A stretch of DNA of 64,000 nucleotides, from the NCBI GenBank assembly GCA_965221835.1, contig OZ244916.1:1178001-1242000 (forward strand), read 5' to 3'. How positions within the stretch are numbered: position 1 is the first letter of the stretch; each line of letters opens with the position of its first letter. A program made the translations under genes and the position numbers. Shown here piece after piece: positions 1 through 7,834 of the stretch. Below the pieces are notes generated by a model. The model was not told where the DNA came from, searched no databases, and was given only the letters and a program-made list of their open reading frames with translations. The stretch is from Persebacter sp965221835 (GTDB lineage: Bacteria > Pseudomonadota > Gammaproteobacteria > Tethybacterales > Persebacteraceae).

Positions 1-69
1 CTCATCCAGCCCGCACCGCGATTCCGGTTTTTGGGCGTTTTGCAATCGTTTGCATATCTTTTTCGCCAT
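1..69 (-). CDS. rplA: 50S ribosomal protein L1, 5' end only (cut by window edge)
   Basis: Only the first 23 codons are inside the window, opening with MAKK and rich in Lys/Arg, as in L1, the stalk-base protein that also represses its own operon in other bacteria. The ATG lies directly after the rplK stop with a strong GGAGG about 8 nt upstream. The call depends mainly on position: L1 almost always follows L11. The short N-terminal sequence alone would not identify it. Confidence 0.75.
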   Translation of the reverse strand, partial: MAKKICKRLQNAQKPESRCGLDE

Positions 70-70
70 T

Positions 71-502
71 TTATTGCGCCTCCACTTCCACGCCCATACT
101 GCGCGCCGTGCCTGCTACTTCCCGCACCGCCGCCGGCAACGAAGTCGTGTTTAAATCGGACATTTTGGCGCGCGCGATTTCTTCGGCGGCGGCGTAAGTC
201 AGTTTTCCGACCTTGTCCAGATGCGGTTTGCCGCTGCCTTTTTCCAACCCCAGCGATTTGCGAATCAGCACCGACATCGGCGGTTTTTTGACGATAAACG
301 AAAAAGTGCGATCTTCATAACAAGTAATGACGACCGGCAACGGCACGCCTTTTTCGCCGCCTTCGGTTTCGGCGTTAAACGCCTTGCAAAAATCTTGAAT
401 GTTGATTCCCCGCTGCCCCAACGCAGGCCCGATGGGCGGTGCGGGAGTCGCAGCACCGGCGGGCACTTGCAGTTTAATAAATCCGACAACTTTTTTCGCC
501 AT
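71..502 (-). CDS. rplK: 50S ribosomal protein L11
   Basis: 143 residues, the normal length for L11, which binds the GTPase-associated centre of 23S rRNA. The N-terminal domain shows the proline-rich family signature PAGAATPAPPIGPALGQRG (residues 14-32). The C-terminal RNA-binding domain carries the KTPP-like KKPP segment followed by a Gly/Ser/Lys-rich region and the GTARSMG ending. An AGGAGC Shine-Dalgarno lies in the 10-nt gap after nusG. It is co-oriented with secE-nusG upstream and rplA downstream, the standard bacterial order. Confidence 0.98.
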   Translation of the reverse strand: MAKKVVGFIKLQVPAGAATPAPPIGPALGQRGINIQDFCKAFNAETEGGEKGVPLPVVITCYEDRTFSFIVKKPPMSVLIRKSLGLEKGSGKPHLDKVGKLTYAAAEEIARAKMSDLNTTSLPAAVREVAGTARSMGVEVEAQ

Positions 503-512
503 CGCAATGCTC

Positions 513-1124
513 CTAAATTTTATCCACCTGACTGAAATCCAACTCCACCGGCGTCGATCTTCCGAACACCATCACCAACACTTTCAAGCGGCTGCGCTCG
601 GCATTGACCACATCCACCACGCCGGAAAAATCGGTAAACGGCCCGTCTTTAACGCGCACATGATCTCCAGCCACAAACTGCGCCCGCACCACCGGGTCTT
701 TTTCGAAACTATCTTGCACCTGACGGCGGATTTTTTCCACCACTTCCGCCGACAACGGTTCCGGCGTTTTGTCGCGATCTGCAATCGCACCGGAACCGCC
801 GGACATGGAAATAAAATTGCCCACCCGCCTCGTCCGGCTCACCAAATGCCAGCATTCGGGGCGCATCATATCCGATTCCCCGTCCGCCGCAATTTCCAGA
901 AAAAGATACCCCGGATACAACTTGCGCTCAATAATTTTTTTCTTGCCGTTATGAATTTCCATCGTTCTTTCCATCGGCAAAAAAATTTCGCCAAATCTGT
1001 CTTCCATTCCATGCTCGGAAATTCGCCCCAGCAAATTTTCGCGCACCGCCTTTTCAAAACCGACCAACACCTGCACCGCGTACCAGCGTTTGACTTCGGC
1101 GTTTTTGTCGCTCGCATCGTTCAT
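513..1124 (-). CDS. nusG: Transcription termination/antitermination factor NusG
   Basis: 203 residues, about 20 more than E. coli NusG. NusG binds RNA polymerase through its N-terminal NGN domain and Rho or ribosomal S10 through the C-terminal KOW domain. The NGN domain opens at KRWYAVQVLVGFEK and includes LYPGYLF; the KOW domain is near the end (FVAGDHVRVKDGPFTDFSG). The reading frame is open further upstream, but the chosen ATG overlaps the secE stop as ATGA and precedes the family's first conserved block by only a few residues. The extra length is an acidic/Gly-rich linker between the domains. Confidence 0.97.
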   Translation of the reverse strand: MNDASDKNAEVKRWYAVQVLVGFEKAVRENLLGRISEHGMEDRFGEIFLPMERTMEIHNGKKKIIERKLYPGYLFLEIAADGESDMMRPECWHLVSRTRRVGNFISMSGGSGAIADRDKTPEPLSAEVVEKIRRQVQDSFEKDPVVRAQFVAGDHVRVKDGPFTDFSGVVDVVNAERSRLKVLVMVFGRSTPVELDFSQVDKI

Positions 1125-1468
1125 GATGCCAACGTTTCCAGCAAAGCGCCGAGAATAAAATCCACCACCCACAAAAACAACATCACCATCGTCACCATCA
1201 GCAACACGACGCCGGTCATTCGGACGGTTTCGTTGCGGGACGGCCAAACTACTTTGCGCAACTCAACCTGTGCCGCTTTTGCGTAACTGACAAAATCGCG
1301 CCCCGACCCCGAAAACGCCACCAGCAACAAAGCCAACACCATTCCGCCCAATATCACCCCCGCCCGTGCCGCAGATTGTCCGGCGTTCAACTCGTAGCCG
1401 GCAACATACACCGATGCAACGGCAATAATTCCCGCCGACCATAATTTAATTTTGTCAATCGCCGTCAT
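1121..1468 (-). CDS. secE: Preprotein translocase subunit SecE
   Basis: 115 residues with three predicted membrane segments (about 8-27, 34-53 and 84-108), the long three-helix form found in many Proteobacteria. SecE clamps SecY in the inner-membrane export channel. The diagnostic amphipathic stretch VELRKVVWPSRNET (residues 68-81) precedes the last, essential helix. It sits between tRNA-Trp and nusG, and its TGA overlaps the nusG ATG, so the two are probably translationally coupled. Confidence 0.97.
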   Translation of the reverse strand: MTAIDKIKLWSAGIIAVASVYVAGYELNAGQSAARAGVILGGMVLALLLVAFSGSGRDFVSYAKAAQVELRKVVWPSRNETVRMTGVVLLMVTMVMLFLWVVDFILGALLETLAS

Positions 1469-1494
1469 TTCGCCTTTTCCATTAAAATCATCGG

Positions 1495-1568
1495 CAGGCC
1501 AAGAGGGAATCGAACCCCCAACCTGCGGTTTTGGAGACCGCCGCTCTGCCTAATTGAGCTATTGGCCT
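1495..1568 (-). tRNA. tRNA-Trp (CCA anticodon)
   Basis: Cloverleaf on the minus strand: acceptor AGGCCAA pairs with TTGGCCT, the anticodon loop CTCCAAA gives CCA, and the T-loop is GTTCGATTC. The genomic 3' end reads discriminator G then CCG, so the CCA tail is not encoded. The 5' end lies only 2 nt from the tuf stop codon, so the tRNA is almost certainly cut out of a tuf-secE-nusG transcript. Confidence 0.97.
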
Positions 1569-1570
1569 GT

Positions 1571-2761
1571 TCATTCCAAAATTTTCGTTACGACGCCGGC
1601 GCCGACTGTCCGACCGCCTTCCCGAATCGCAAAACGCAATCCGTCTTCCATCGCTATCGGCGTTATCAACTCAACATCCATCCCGATGTTATCCCCCGGC
1701 ATCACCATCTCCACATCCTTCGGCAATACCACCGAACCCGTCACATCTGTCGTCCGAAAATAAAACTGCGGACGATAACCCTTGAAAAATGGCGTATGCC
1801 GCCCGCCCTCTTCTTTTGACAAAATATACACTTCCGCACTAAACTTTTTGTGCGGTTTTATGCTGCCCGGTTGCGCCATCACTTGCCCCCGCTCCACTTC
1901 TTCCCGCTTCGTGCCGCGCAATAATAATCCCACATTGTCGCCCGCCTGCCCGTCGTCCAGCAACTTCCGAAACATCTCAACGCCCGTGCAAGTCGTCTTC
2001 GCCGTGTCCTTAATTCCCACGATTTCCAACTCCTCGCCAACTTTTACCTTGCCGCGTTCTATCCGCCCCGTCACCACCGTGCCGCGACCGCTGATGCTAA
2101 ATACATCTTCCACCGGCATCAAAAATGCGCCGTCTATCGCGCGCACCGGTTCTTCCACAAATGTGTCCAACGCTTCCGCCAACTTCTTTATGGAACCCAA
2201 TCCCATATCGCCCGTGTCGCCTTCCAATGCCTTCAATGCACTGCCCGTCACCACCGGCGTATCATCGCCCGGAAACTCGTATTTTGTCAAAAGTTCCCGC
2301 ACTTCCATCTCCACCAACTCCAACAACTCCGCGTCATCCACCATATCCGCTTTGTTCAGATAGACCACAATCCGCGGCACGCCAACTTGTCGCGCCAACA
2401 AAATATGCTCCCGCGTCTGCGGCATCGGACCATCGGCGGCAGAAACGACCAATATCGCCGCATCCATTTGCGCAGCACCCGTTATCATGTTTTTGACATA
2501 ATCCGCGTGTCCCGGGCAATCTACATGCGCATAATGACGATTCGCCGTTTCATATTCCACATGCGATGTATTAATCGTAATTCCCCGCGCTTTTTCTTCC
2601 GGCGCATTGTCAATCTGCGCATAATCCCGCGCCTCGCCGCCAAACTCCTTGGAAAGAATCGTCGTCAACGCCGCCGTAAGAGTCGTCTTGCCATGATCCA
2701 CATGACCCACCGTCCCCACATTCAAATGCGGCTTATTCCGTTCAAATTTGTCTTTTGCCAT
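1571..2761 (-). CDS. tuf: Translation elongation factor Tu
   Basis: 396 residues, the usual length of EF-Tu, the GTPase that delivers aminoacyl-tRNA to the ribosome. G1 is GHVDHGKT (residues 19-26), the effector region holds RGITI, G3 is DCPGH and G4 is NKAD; domains 2 and 3 follow in full to the KILE C-terminus. AAGGAGAC lies upstream of the ATG. Being flanked by tRNA-Thr upstream and tRNA-Trp/secE downstream, it matches the tufB locus of enteric bacteria. Whether a second copy (tufA) exists cannot be seen here. Confidence 0.99.
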   Translation of the reverse strand: MAKDKFERNKPHLNVGTVGHVDHGKTTLTAALTTILSKEFGGEARDYAQIDNAPEEKARGITINTSHVEYETANRHYAHVDCPGHADYVKNMITGAAQMDAAILVVSAADGPMPQTREHILLARQVGVPRIVVYLNKADMVDDAELLELVEMEVRELLTKYEFPGDDTPVVTGSALKALEGDTGDMGLGSIKKLAEALDTFVEEPVRAIDGAFLMPVEDVFSISGRGTVVTGRIERGKVKVGEELEIVGIKDTAKTTCTGVEMFRKLLDDGQAGDNVGLLLRGTKREEVERGQVMAQPGSIKPHKKFSAEVYILSKEEGGRHTPFFKGYRPQFYFRTTDVTGSVVLPKDVEMVMPGDNIGMDVELITPIAMEDGLRFAIREGGRTVGAGVVTKILE

Positions 2762-2921
2762 TGCTTTGTCTCCTTTTATTCTTTAATGAATGTCGTCTGG
2801 CAAGTTTTGGCGAAAAACCTGCTGTTCGCCCCGCCTTGCGGCATCCATCCGCCATCAAAATCATTGCCGCAATCCGCAAAAACGCCGGTTTCCGCAGCGC
2901 ACGGCAAAACCGACAAACCGG

Positions 2922-2993
<72 letters not shown>

Positions 2994-3009
2994 GCGCGCC
3001 GAAAATCGG

Positions 3010-3080
3010 AGCGGGTGAAGGGAATCGAACCCTCACATCAAGCTTGGAAGGCTTACGCTCTACCATTGAGCTACACCCGC
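3010..3080 (-). tRNA. tRNA-Gly (UCC anticodon)
   Basis: Minus-strand cloverleaf: acceptor GCGGGTG pairs perfectly with CACCCGC, the D-arm is GCTC/GAGC, anticodon loop CTTCCAA gives UCC, and the T-arm GAGGG-TTCGATT-CCCTT is intact. CCA is not encoded. It is the middle tRNA of the Tyr-Gly-Thr cluster, 16 nt from tRNA-Thr. Confidence 0.97.
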
Positions 3081-3185
3081 CAAACGGCGGTTGCCGCAGC
3101 AATTCAAAACTCGTTTTTGTCGGCGTGGTCTGGCAAATCATTTTATTTATGGCAATCTCTGGCGGGAAATCTTCCGCGGGCGGGG

Positions 3186-3267
3186 TGGAGGGAGCAGGAT
3201 TTGAACCTGCGAAGGCTGAGCCGCCAGATTTACAGTCTGGTCCCTTTGACCGCTCGGGAATCCCTCC
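3186..3267 (-). tRNA. tRNA-Tyr (GUA anticodon)
   Basis: A class II tRNA on the minus strand with a long variable arm. Acceptor GGAGGGA pairs with TCCCTCC, anticodon stem CCAGA/TCTGG encloses CTGTAAA (GUA), and the T-loop is GTTCAAATC. CCA is not encoded. It is the first gene of the tRNA-tuf transcription unit and lies about 10 nt downstream of a strong promoter. Confidence 0.97.
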
Positions 3268-3277
3268 CAAGTTTTCC

Positions 3278-3307
3278 ATTATATCATAAATTTACCGTTT
3301 GTGTAAA
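3278..3307 (-). promoter_or_regulatory. Sigma70-type promoter of the tRNA-tuf operon
   Basis: On the minus strand a -35 TTTACA (3302-3307) and a perfect -10 TATAAT (3278-3283) are separated by 18 bp. The predicted start is a few nucleotides before tRNA-Tyr. This is the best-matching complete promoter in the window, as expected for a translation operon. Confidence 0.85.
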
Positions 3308-3367
3308 TTATTCTCATTTTTTTTTCGGTATCGCAAAAAAAATTTCACCTCTCTGTCAAATTGGCGG

Positions 3368-3373
3368 CATAAT
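3368..3373 (+). promoter_or_regulatory. -10 box placed for a leaderless udg transcript
   Basis: CATAAT lies 7 nt before the udg ATG, so transcription would begin at or next to the start codon. There is no Shine-Dalgarno sequence. It is one of a series of genes here with the same spacing. Confidence 0.45.
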
Positions 3374-3380
3374 TCAAATA

Positions 3381-4181
3381 ATGCGCGCCGATTGGATTAA
3401 AGAGATGGGATTATCGCCCGTGTGGCAACGGCGAACAGAAGCCGCCGCACCGCCCGCGCCGGTTTTGGAAAACGCGGAAATACCAACTCCGGCGGCAAAT
3501 TCGCCGCATCCGGCGGAATCCGCCCCGGAATCCGCCGCAACACAAATTGCCGCCCCGCCCGCAACCGAAATCGCCGCCCCGCCCGCAACCGAAATTCCGC
3601 AAGCGGACGAAGCGACAATTGCGCGGATGGATTGGCAAACTTTGCGCGAGACGGTTGCCGAATGCCGCCGGTGCGATTTGTGCGAGAATCGGACGCGGGC
3701 GGTTTTCGGTGTCGGCGATGCGGATGCGGACATTTTTTTTGTCGGCGAAGGACCGGGTTACGAAGAAGACCGGCGCGGCGAACCTTTTGTCGGACCGGCG
3801 GGAATGTTGCTGGACGCGATGTTGAAAAGCATCGGCACGGGGCGCGACCGCGGCATTTATATCGCTAATATCGTCAAATGCCGCCCGCCGCAAAATCGCA
3901 ATCCGAAACCCGAAGAAGGGCGCGCGTGTATGGCATTTTTGCGGCGGCAGTTGACGCTGGCGGCACCGCGTCTTGTCGTGGCATTGGGTGCCGTGGCGGC
4001 GGCACATCTGTTGCAAACCGAAGAATCGGTCGGCAAGTTGCGACAGCGGCTGCACGATTATCACGGCATTCCGCTGGTCGTCACTTATCACCCCGCCTAT
4101 TTGCTGCGCAATCCCGCCGAAAAACGCAAATCGTGGGACGACCTTCTTTACATCCGCCGAATCGCCGCAAAAACCGCATAG
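3381..4181 (+). CDS. Family 4 uracil-DNA glycosylase (iron-sulfur type)
   Basis: 266 residues. Family 4 glycosylases remove uracil formed by cytosine deamination. The motif-A segment GEGPGYEEDRRGEPFVGPAG (residues 123-142) and the YHPAYLLRN motif (236-244) are clear. Candidate cluster cysteines are the C95/C98/C101 group, C167 (KCRPP) and C183. Residues 20-80 form a low-complexity Ala/Pro linker containing two exact 8-residue AAPPATEI repeats (24-bp tandem DNA repeat, 3549-3596). The frame is open far upstream through the tRNA region, which is not coding; the ATG is placed by the adjacent -10 box and by conservation. Confidence 0.9.
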   Translation: MRADWIKEMGLSPVWQRRTEAAAPPAPVLENAEIPTPAANSPHPAESAPESAATQIAAPPATEIAAPPATEIPQADEATIARMDWQTLRETVAECRRCDLCENRTRAVFGVGDADADIFFVGEGPGYEEDRRGEPFVGPAGMLLDAMLKSIGTGRDRGIYIANIVKCRPPQNRNPKPEEGRACMAFLRRQLTLAAPRLVVALGAVAAAHLLQTEESVGKLRQRLHDYHGIPLVVTYHPAYLLRNPAEKRKSWDDLLYIRRIAAKTA

Positions 4182-4201
4182 TTTTTTGCAAAATCGGCGG
4201 G

Positions 4202-4686
4202 ATTTTCCGGCGGAACCGGTTTTTTTCCGAACAGCGAAATGTCGCGCAAAATTGACGGCGGAAATAGGCGAAAAATTCGGGCGGGAATTCTGATTCTCGT
4301 GTTGCACTTTAATCACAAATTTTCGGCGGCGGAATTTTCCGGCGGAATCGGTTTTATTTCCGAACAGCGAAATGTCGCGCAAAATTGACGGCGGAAATAG
4401 GCGAAAAATTCGGGCGGGAATTCTGATTCTCGTGTTGCACTTGAATTATAAATTTTCGGCGGCGGGCGAAAGCCGGAAATAAGCGGAAAATTCGGGCGGG
4501 AATTCTGATTTCCGTGTTGCAATTGAATCACAAATTTTCGGCGGCGGATTTTCCGGCGGAATCGGTTTTTTTCCGAACAGCGAAATGTCGCGCAAAATTG
4601 ACGGCGGAAATAAGCGGAAAATTCGGGCGGGAATTCTGATTCCCGTGTTGCACTTTAATCACAAATTTTCGGCGGCGGCGGGCGAA
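4202..4686 (+). repeat. About 131-bp imperfect tandem repeat, four units (third truncated)
   Basis: The whole spacer between udg and panB is made of units running from TTTTCCGGCGGAA to CACAAATTTTCGGCGGCGG, starting near 4202, 4333, 4464 (5' part missing) and 4549. Each contains AACAGCGAAATGTCGCGC and AATTCGGGCGGGAATTCTG. Copies differ by a few substitutions. No credible protein is encoded on either strand. The last unit ends about 40 bp before the panB start, so copy number could affect the panB promoter. Confidence 0.85.
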
Positions 4687-4713
4687 AAAGTAAAAAAATG
4701 TTGCACCGTACAG

Positions 4714-4719
4714 TACAAT
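4714..4719 (+). promoter_or_regulatory. -10 box 6 nt before the panB start
   Basis: TACAAT is followed by 6 nt and then the panB ATG; no ribosome-binding site is present. The geometry implies a leaderless panB-panC mRNA. No convincing -35 is seen. Confidence 0.5.
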
Positions 4720-4725
4720 CGCAAA

Positions 4726-5514
4726 ATGCGGCATTCGGCTTTATCAGAAATTTTGGAAATGAAATCGCGCGGCGAAAAAATCGCGATGCTGACCGCATAC
4801 GATGCGACATGCGCCCGCCTCGCCGATGAAAACGGCGTAGACGCGATTTTGGTCGGCGATTCGCTGGGAATGATTGTGCAAGGCGCGGCGGATACGCTTT
4901 CGGTGCGGGTGTCGGAAACGGCGTATCATATCCGTTGCGTGCGGGCGGGCGCACCGGATGCGGTCATACTCGGCGATATGCCGTTTGGTGCGTTTCAAGA
5001 ATCGCCGTCACGGGCGTTTGCAAATGCGGCAAAACTGATGGCGGCAGGCGCGACAATGATAAAAATAGAAGGCGGCGCATTGTTCGCCGAAACCGCCGAA
5101 TTTCTCACCGCACGCGGCGTACCGGTATGCGCACACGCCGGATTGATGCCGCAATGGGCGCGACTGCAAGGCGGCTACAAAGTACAAGGACGCCGCGAAG
5201 ACGCAGCACGAATCACAGCAGACGCGCGCGCAATGTGCGAAGCGGGGGCGTGTATGATTGTTTTGGAATTGATTCCGGCAAAGTTAGCGGCGACAATTTC
5301 CGGCGAGTTGCCGATTCCAACTATCGGCATCGGCAGCGGTGCGGCGTGCGACGGGCAGGTTCTGGTGATGCACGATATGTTGGGAATTACCGGCGGCGGG
5401 CGGCGTTTCGTCAAAAACTTTATGAACGGCGGCGGCGCGGCGGCGGCAATTAAAAACTATGTCCGCGCAGTCAAAAACGGCGATTTTCCCGCCCCCGAAC
5501 ATTCTTTTAATTAA
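4726..5514 (+). CDS. panB: 3-methyl-2-oxobutanoate hydroxymethyltransferase
   Basis: 262 residues, the family length. It adds a hydroxymethyl group from methylene-tetrahydrofolate to alpha-ketoisovalerate, giving ketopantoate, the first committed step to pantothenate and CoA. The active-site strands of the TIM barrel are visible: LVGDSLG with the metal-binding Asp, ILGDMPFG, MIKIEGG with the catalytic-pocket Lys, VCAHAGLMPQ, VLELIP and IGIGSG. panC follows after 8 nt, forming a two-gene pathway operon. No panD or panE is in the window. Confidence 0.97.
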   Translation: MRHSALSEILEMKSRGEKIAMLTAYDATCARLADENGVDAILVGDSLGMIVQGAADTLSVRVSETAYHIRCVRAGAPDAVILGDMPFGAFQESPSRAFANAAKLMAAGATMIKIEGGALFAETAEFLTARGVPVCAHAGLMPQWARLQGGYKVQGRREDAARITADARAMCEAGACMIVLELIPAKLAATISGELPIPTIGIGSGAACDGQVLVMHDMLGITGGGRRFVKNFMNGGGAAAAIKNYVRAVKNGDFPAPEHSFN

Positions 5515-5522
5515 GAACAGCG

Positions 5523-6389
5523 ATGGAAACGCCCCTTTGCGCGAACGCGGTTTTGCAAAACTCGCAACTCCCGCCGGTTATTGCGGATGCGGCGGATTTG
5601 CGGCGGTTTATCGGCGGACGCACGGCGGCATTGACGGCAACAATGGGCGCGTTGCACGAAGGGCATTTATCTCTGGTGCGGACGGCACAAAAAACGGCGG
5701 AAATAAATGTCGTCAGCATTTATGTCAATCCGGCACAATTCGGTGCGGGCGAAGATTTTGAATCGTATCCGCGCGATTTCGCCGCCGACCGCGAAAAGTT
5801 GCGCGGAATCGCCGATGTCGTTTTCGCCCCCGAAACGCTATATCCGGAAACGCAAACCATTCATTTTTCGCTGCCGCCGCTGGCGGGCGAGTTGTGCGGA
5901 CGCAGCCGCCCCGGTTTTTTTGAAGGAGTCGCGCTGGCGGTGTGCAAATTATTCAACTGCGTCCGCCCGCAAACCGCCGTATTCGGCAAAAAAGATTTTC
6001 AACAATTGCATATCGTCCGTTTGCTTGCGCAACAATTGCACTATCCGATAAAAATTGTCGCCGGCGACACCGTGCGCGAATCGGACGGACTCGCTTGCAG
6101 TTCGCGCAACGCTTATTTGTCGGCGGCGGAACGAAAACACGCCCCGATTCTGCCGCAAACATTGCGCGCCGCCGCCGCAAACATCAAAAACGGCACACCG
6201 CCCGAAGATGCAGCGGCAACGGCGGCGGAAAATTTGCAACGGGAAGGATTCGCCGTGGATTACGCCGAAGCCCGAGATGCAAAAACCCTCGCCGCCCCGC
6301 AAGGCAAAAACATCGTTTTGCTGGCGGCGGCAACTTTGGGACGAACGCGATTAATTGATAATATAGAATGCCGCACGCCGCACAACTAA
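5523..6389 (+). CDS. panC: Pantothenate synthetase (pantoate-beta-alanine ligase)
   Basis: 288 residues. It condenses pantoate with beta-alanine through a pantoyl-adenylate to form pantothenate. The class I synthetase-like motifs are present: TMGALHEGHLSLV with the HIGH-like EGH near the N-terminus, YVNPAQF, GKKDFQQLHIV, and SDGLACSSRNAYLS, the KMSKS-like region. It directly follows panB. After the stop a GC-rich imperfect hairpin and eight Ts (around 6390-6420) may end the transcript. Confidence 0.96.
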   Translation: METPLCANAVLQNSQLPPVIADAADLRRFIGGRTAALTATMGALHEGHLSLVRTAQKTAEINVVSIYVNPAQFGAGEDFESYPRDFAADREKLRGIADVVFAPETLYPETQTIHFSLPPLAGELCGRSRPGFFEGVALAVCKLFNCVRPQTAVFGKKDFQQLHIVRLLAQQLHYPIKIVAGDTVRESDGLACSSRNAYLSAAERKHAPILPQTLRAAAANIKNGTPPEDAAATAAENLQREGFAVDYAEARDAKTLAAPQGKNIVLLAAATLGRTRLIDNIECRTPHN

Positions 6390-6449
6390 TTTCGGCGGAT
6401 TTTTGCGGCGGCTTTTTTTTATTAATAAACCGAAAACGGAGAAAATGCG

Positions 6450-6824
6450 ATGATAAAAAACTACGACAAAAATAACATTTTCGCAAAAATTTTACGCGGC
6501 GAAATTCCGTGCAAAAAAATCTTGGAAAGCGAACATTCACTCGCGTTTTACGATGTCAATCCGCAAACAAAAATCCATGCGCTGGTCGTTCCAAAAGGCG
6601 CGTATATTTCCTTCGCCGATTTCAGCGAACGCGCATCAGACGCCGAAATCGCCGGTTATATTCGCGACATCGGCGAAACCGCCCGCAAAATCGGCGTAGA
6701 AGAAAACGGCTATCGCCTGCTGTCAAATCACGGCGCAAACGCCCGGCAAGAAGTCGCGCATTTGCATATTCATATTTGCGGCGGCGAAAAACTCGGGCGA
6801 ATGATTGCGGCGGAATCGGAATGA
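6450..6824 (+). CDS. HIT-family nucleotide-binding protein (HinT-like)
   Basis: 124 residues. Histidine-triad proteins hydrolyse or transfer nucleotide monophosphates, typically purine phosphoramidates. The signature H-x-H-x-H is AHLHIHICGG near the C-terminus (residues about 108-117), preceded by the usual FAKILRGEIPCKK N-terminus and HALVVPK strand. A GGAGAA Shine-Dalgarno stands before the ATG. Its TGA overlaps the next start as ATGA. The cellular substrate is unknown. Confidence 0.93.
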   Translation: MIKNYDKNNIFAKILRGEIPCKKILESEHSLAFYDVNPQTKIHALVVPKGAYISFADFSERASDAEIAGYIRDIGETARKIGVEENGYRLLSNHGANARQEVAHLHIHICGGEKLGRMIAAESE

Positions 6825-7372
6825 CGCCCGCCGCACCGCCGCACACTGTCGCCGCATTTTTGCGAATCGGCAGTTTTTTGGCGGACACTTTATTTTTGGC
6901 GCAAGCGATGGCGTTGGGCGGAATGCTGTTGTGGCTTTTCGGAAAATCGGAGTTGGCGGGATTTGCGGTTATCGGCGGTTCGGTGGCGGGACTGCTGTCG
7001 GTTTTCGCTTTCAATTTATTCGGCGCAGTTTCATGGGCTTGGAACGCCCCCGCATTTTGGCGAAGTTTGCATCCGCTAAATCTATCGCTGGCGTTATTCG
7101 CCGCAGCGGGCTATGCCGTTATCGTCCACGACAAAACCGCAGCGATACTTATTTCGGCGGCAATCGGACTCACGGCGGGCGTTGCCGGCATCAAAATTTT
7201 GCCGTACTATCCGCGCACATGGATTGCGATTTGTATGGGAATTTTGGCAATGCGCTACGCCGTTCCATGGCGTTTTTCGGGAATCGCAGCGGCGGCAGCA
7301 GGAATTATCATACTTTTTGTCTGGTTGCGTCACAACTTTCCGCCCCGCCGCCGCCCGATTCCATTTCCGTAA
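6821..7372 (+). CDS. Hypothetical multi-pass membrane protein
   Basis: 183 residues, mostly hydrophobic, with about six predicted membrane spans, small-residue-rich (Ala/Gly/Ile), ending in a cytosolic-looking tail of alternating Arg and Pro. The start overlaps the HIT gene stop (ATGA), so it is translated from the same message. No motif ties it to a known transporter family. The frame is open for the full length with uniform codon use, so I regard it as a real gene of unknown function. Confidence 0.7.
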   Translation: MTPAAPPHTVAAFLRIGSFLADTLFLAQAMALGGMLLWLFGKSELAGFAVIGGSVAGLLSVFAFNLFGAVSWAWNAPAFWRSLHPLNLSLALFAAAGYAVIVHDKTAAILISAAIGLTAGVAGIKILPYYPRTWIAICMGILAMRYAVPWRFSGIAAAAAGIIILFVWLRHNFPPRRRPIPFP

Positions 7373-7388
7373 ACGCGGAAAATTTATT

Positions 7389-7550
7389 ATGAAAGAAAAA
7401 CCATATTTTCGCGAAAAAAAATGCGAAAAATGCGCGAAAAAAATGCGCGTAAATTTTCAAACTTACGCCCGTAAATGAAAGACCATATTTTCGCGAAAAA
7501 AAATGCACGAAAAAAATGCGCGTAAATTTCAAACTTAATTGCCCGTAATA
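7389..7550 (+). repeat. Two direct copies of an approximately 80-bp A-rich repeat
   Basis: Both copies begin ATGAAAGA..CCATATTTTCGCG, run through AAAATGCGCGTAAATTT and end GCCCGTAA (about 7389-7474 and 7475-7550). Each has a short open frame that does not resemble a protein. They open the 460-bp gap between the membrane protein and the dehydrogenase gene. Confidence 0.7.
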
Positions 7551-7556
7551 AATTCC

Positions 7557-7690
7557 CGCGTTCGCCGGAATGGTAAATTTTATTTTTGAGAAATTCCTCC
7601 GCGTTCGCGGGAATGGTAAATTTTATTTTTGCGGAATTCCTCCGCGTTCGCCGGAATGGTAAATTTTATTTTTGCGGGATTTCGCTGGAA
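7557..7690 (+). repeat. 43-bp tandem repeat, three units
   Basis: Three near-identical units of CGTTCGCCGGAATGGTAAAT plus TTTATTTTTG and a GGAATTCCTC-like joint, with TTCG at 7561, 7604 and 7647 (period 43). The core reappears in the large array near 51130-52480, so it belongs to a dispersed repeat family. The remaining 100 bp to the next gene are related, degenerate sequence. Confidence 0.75.
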
Positions 7691-7784
7691 TGACGGCGTT
7701 TTTTTGCGGGGAATGGCGGGGATTTTTTTGCGGGATTTCGCTGCTGGTTTTCGCTGAAATGACGGCGATGGCGGAAAAAGGGGG

Positions 7785-7790
7785 TATAAT
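7785..7790 (+). promoter_or_regulatory. -10 box upstream of the dehydrogenase gene
   Basis: A perfect TATAAT precedes a leader of roughly 40 nt with an AAGGA Shine-Dalgarno at 7821-7825. The -35 region is not recognisable. Confidence 0.5.
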
Positions 7791-7834
7791 CCGCCGATAT
7801 ATTTTATTTTATTTAACCGAAAGGAATGCAAAAA

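Noticed and set aside
1125..1247. 41-codon N-terminal extension of NusG
   Set aside because: It is antisense-frame reading of secE; the ATG overlapping the secE stop gives the normal NusG start.
6369..6420. Terminator after panC
   Set aside because: The GCCGC/GCGGC pairing is imperfect with several alternatives; the T run is good but the stem is too uncertain to list as a separate feature.
7475..7550. Short frame beginning MKDHIFAKK in the 80-bp repeat
   Set aside because: Both repeat copies give different, very Lys-rich peptides without ribosome-binding sites; repeat noise is the simpler reading.
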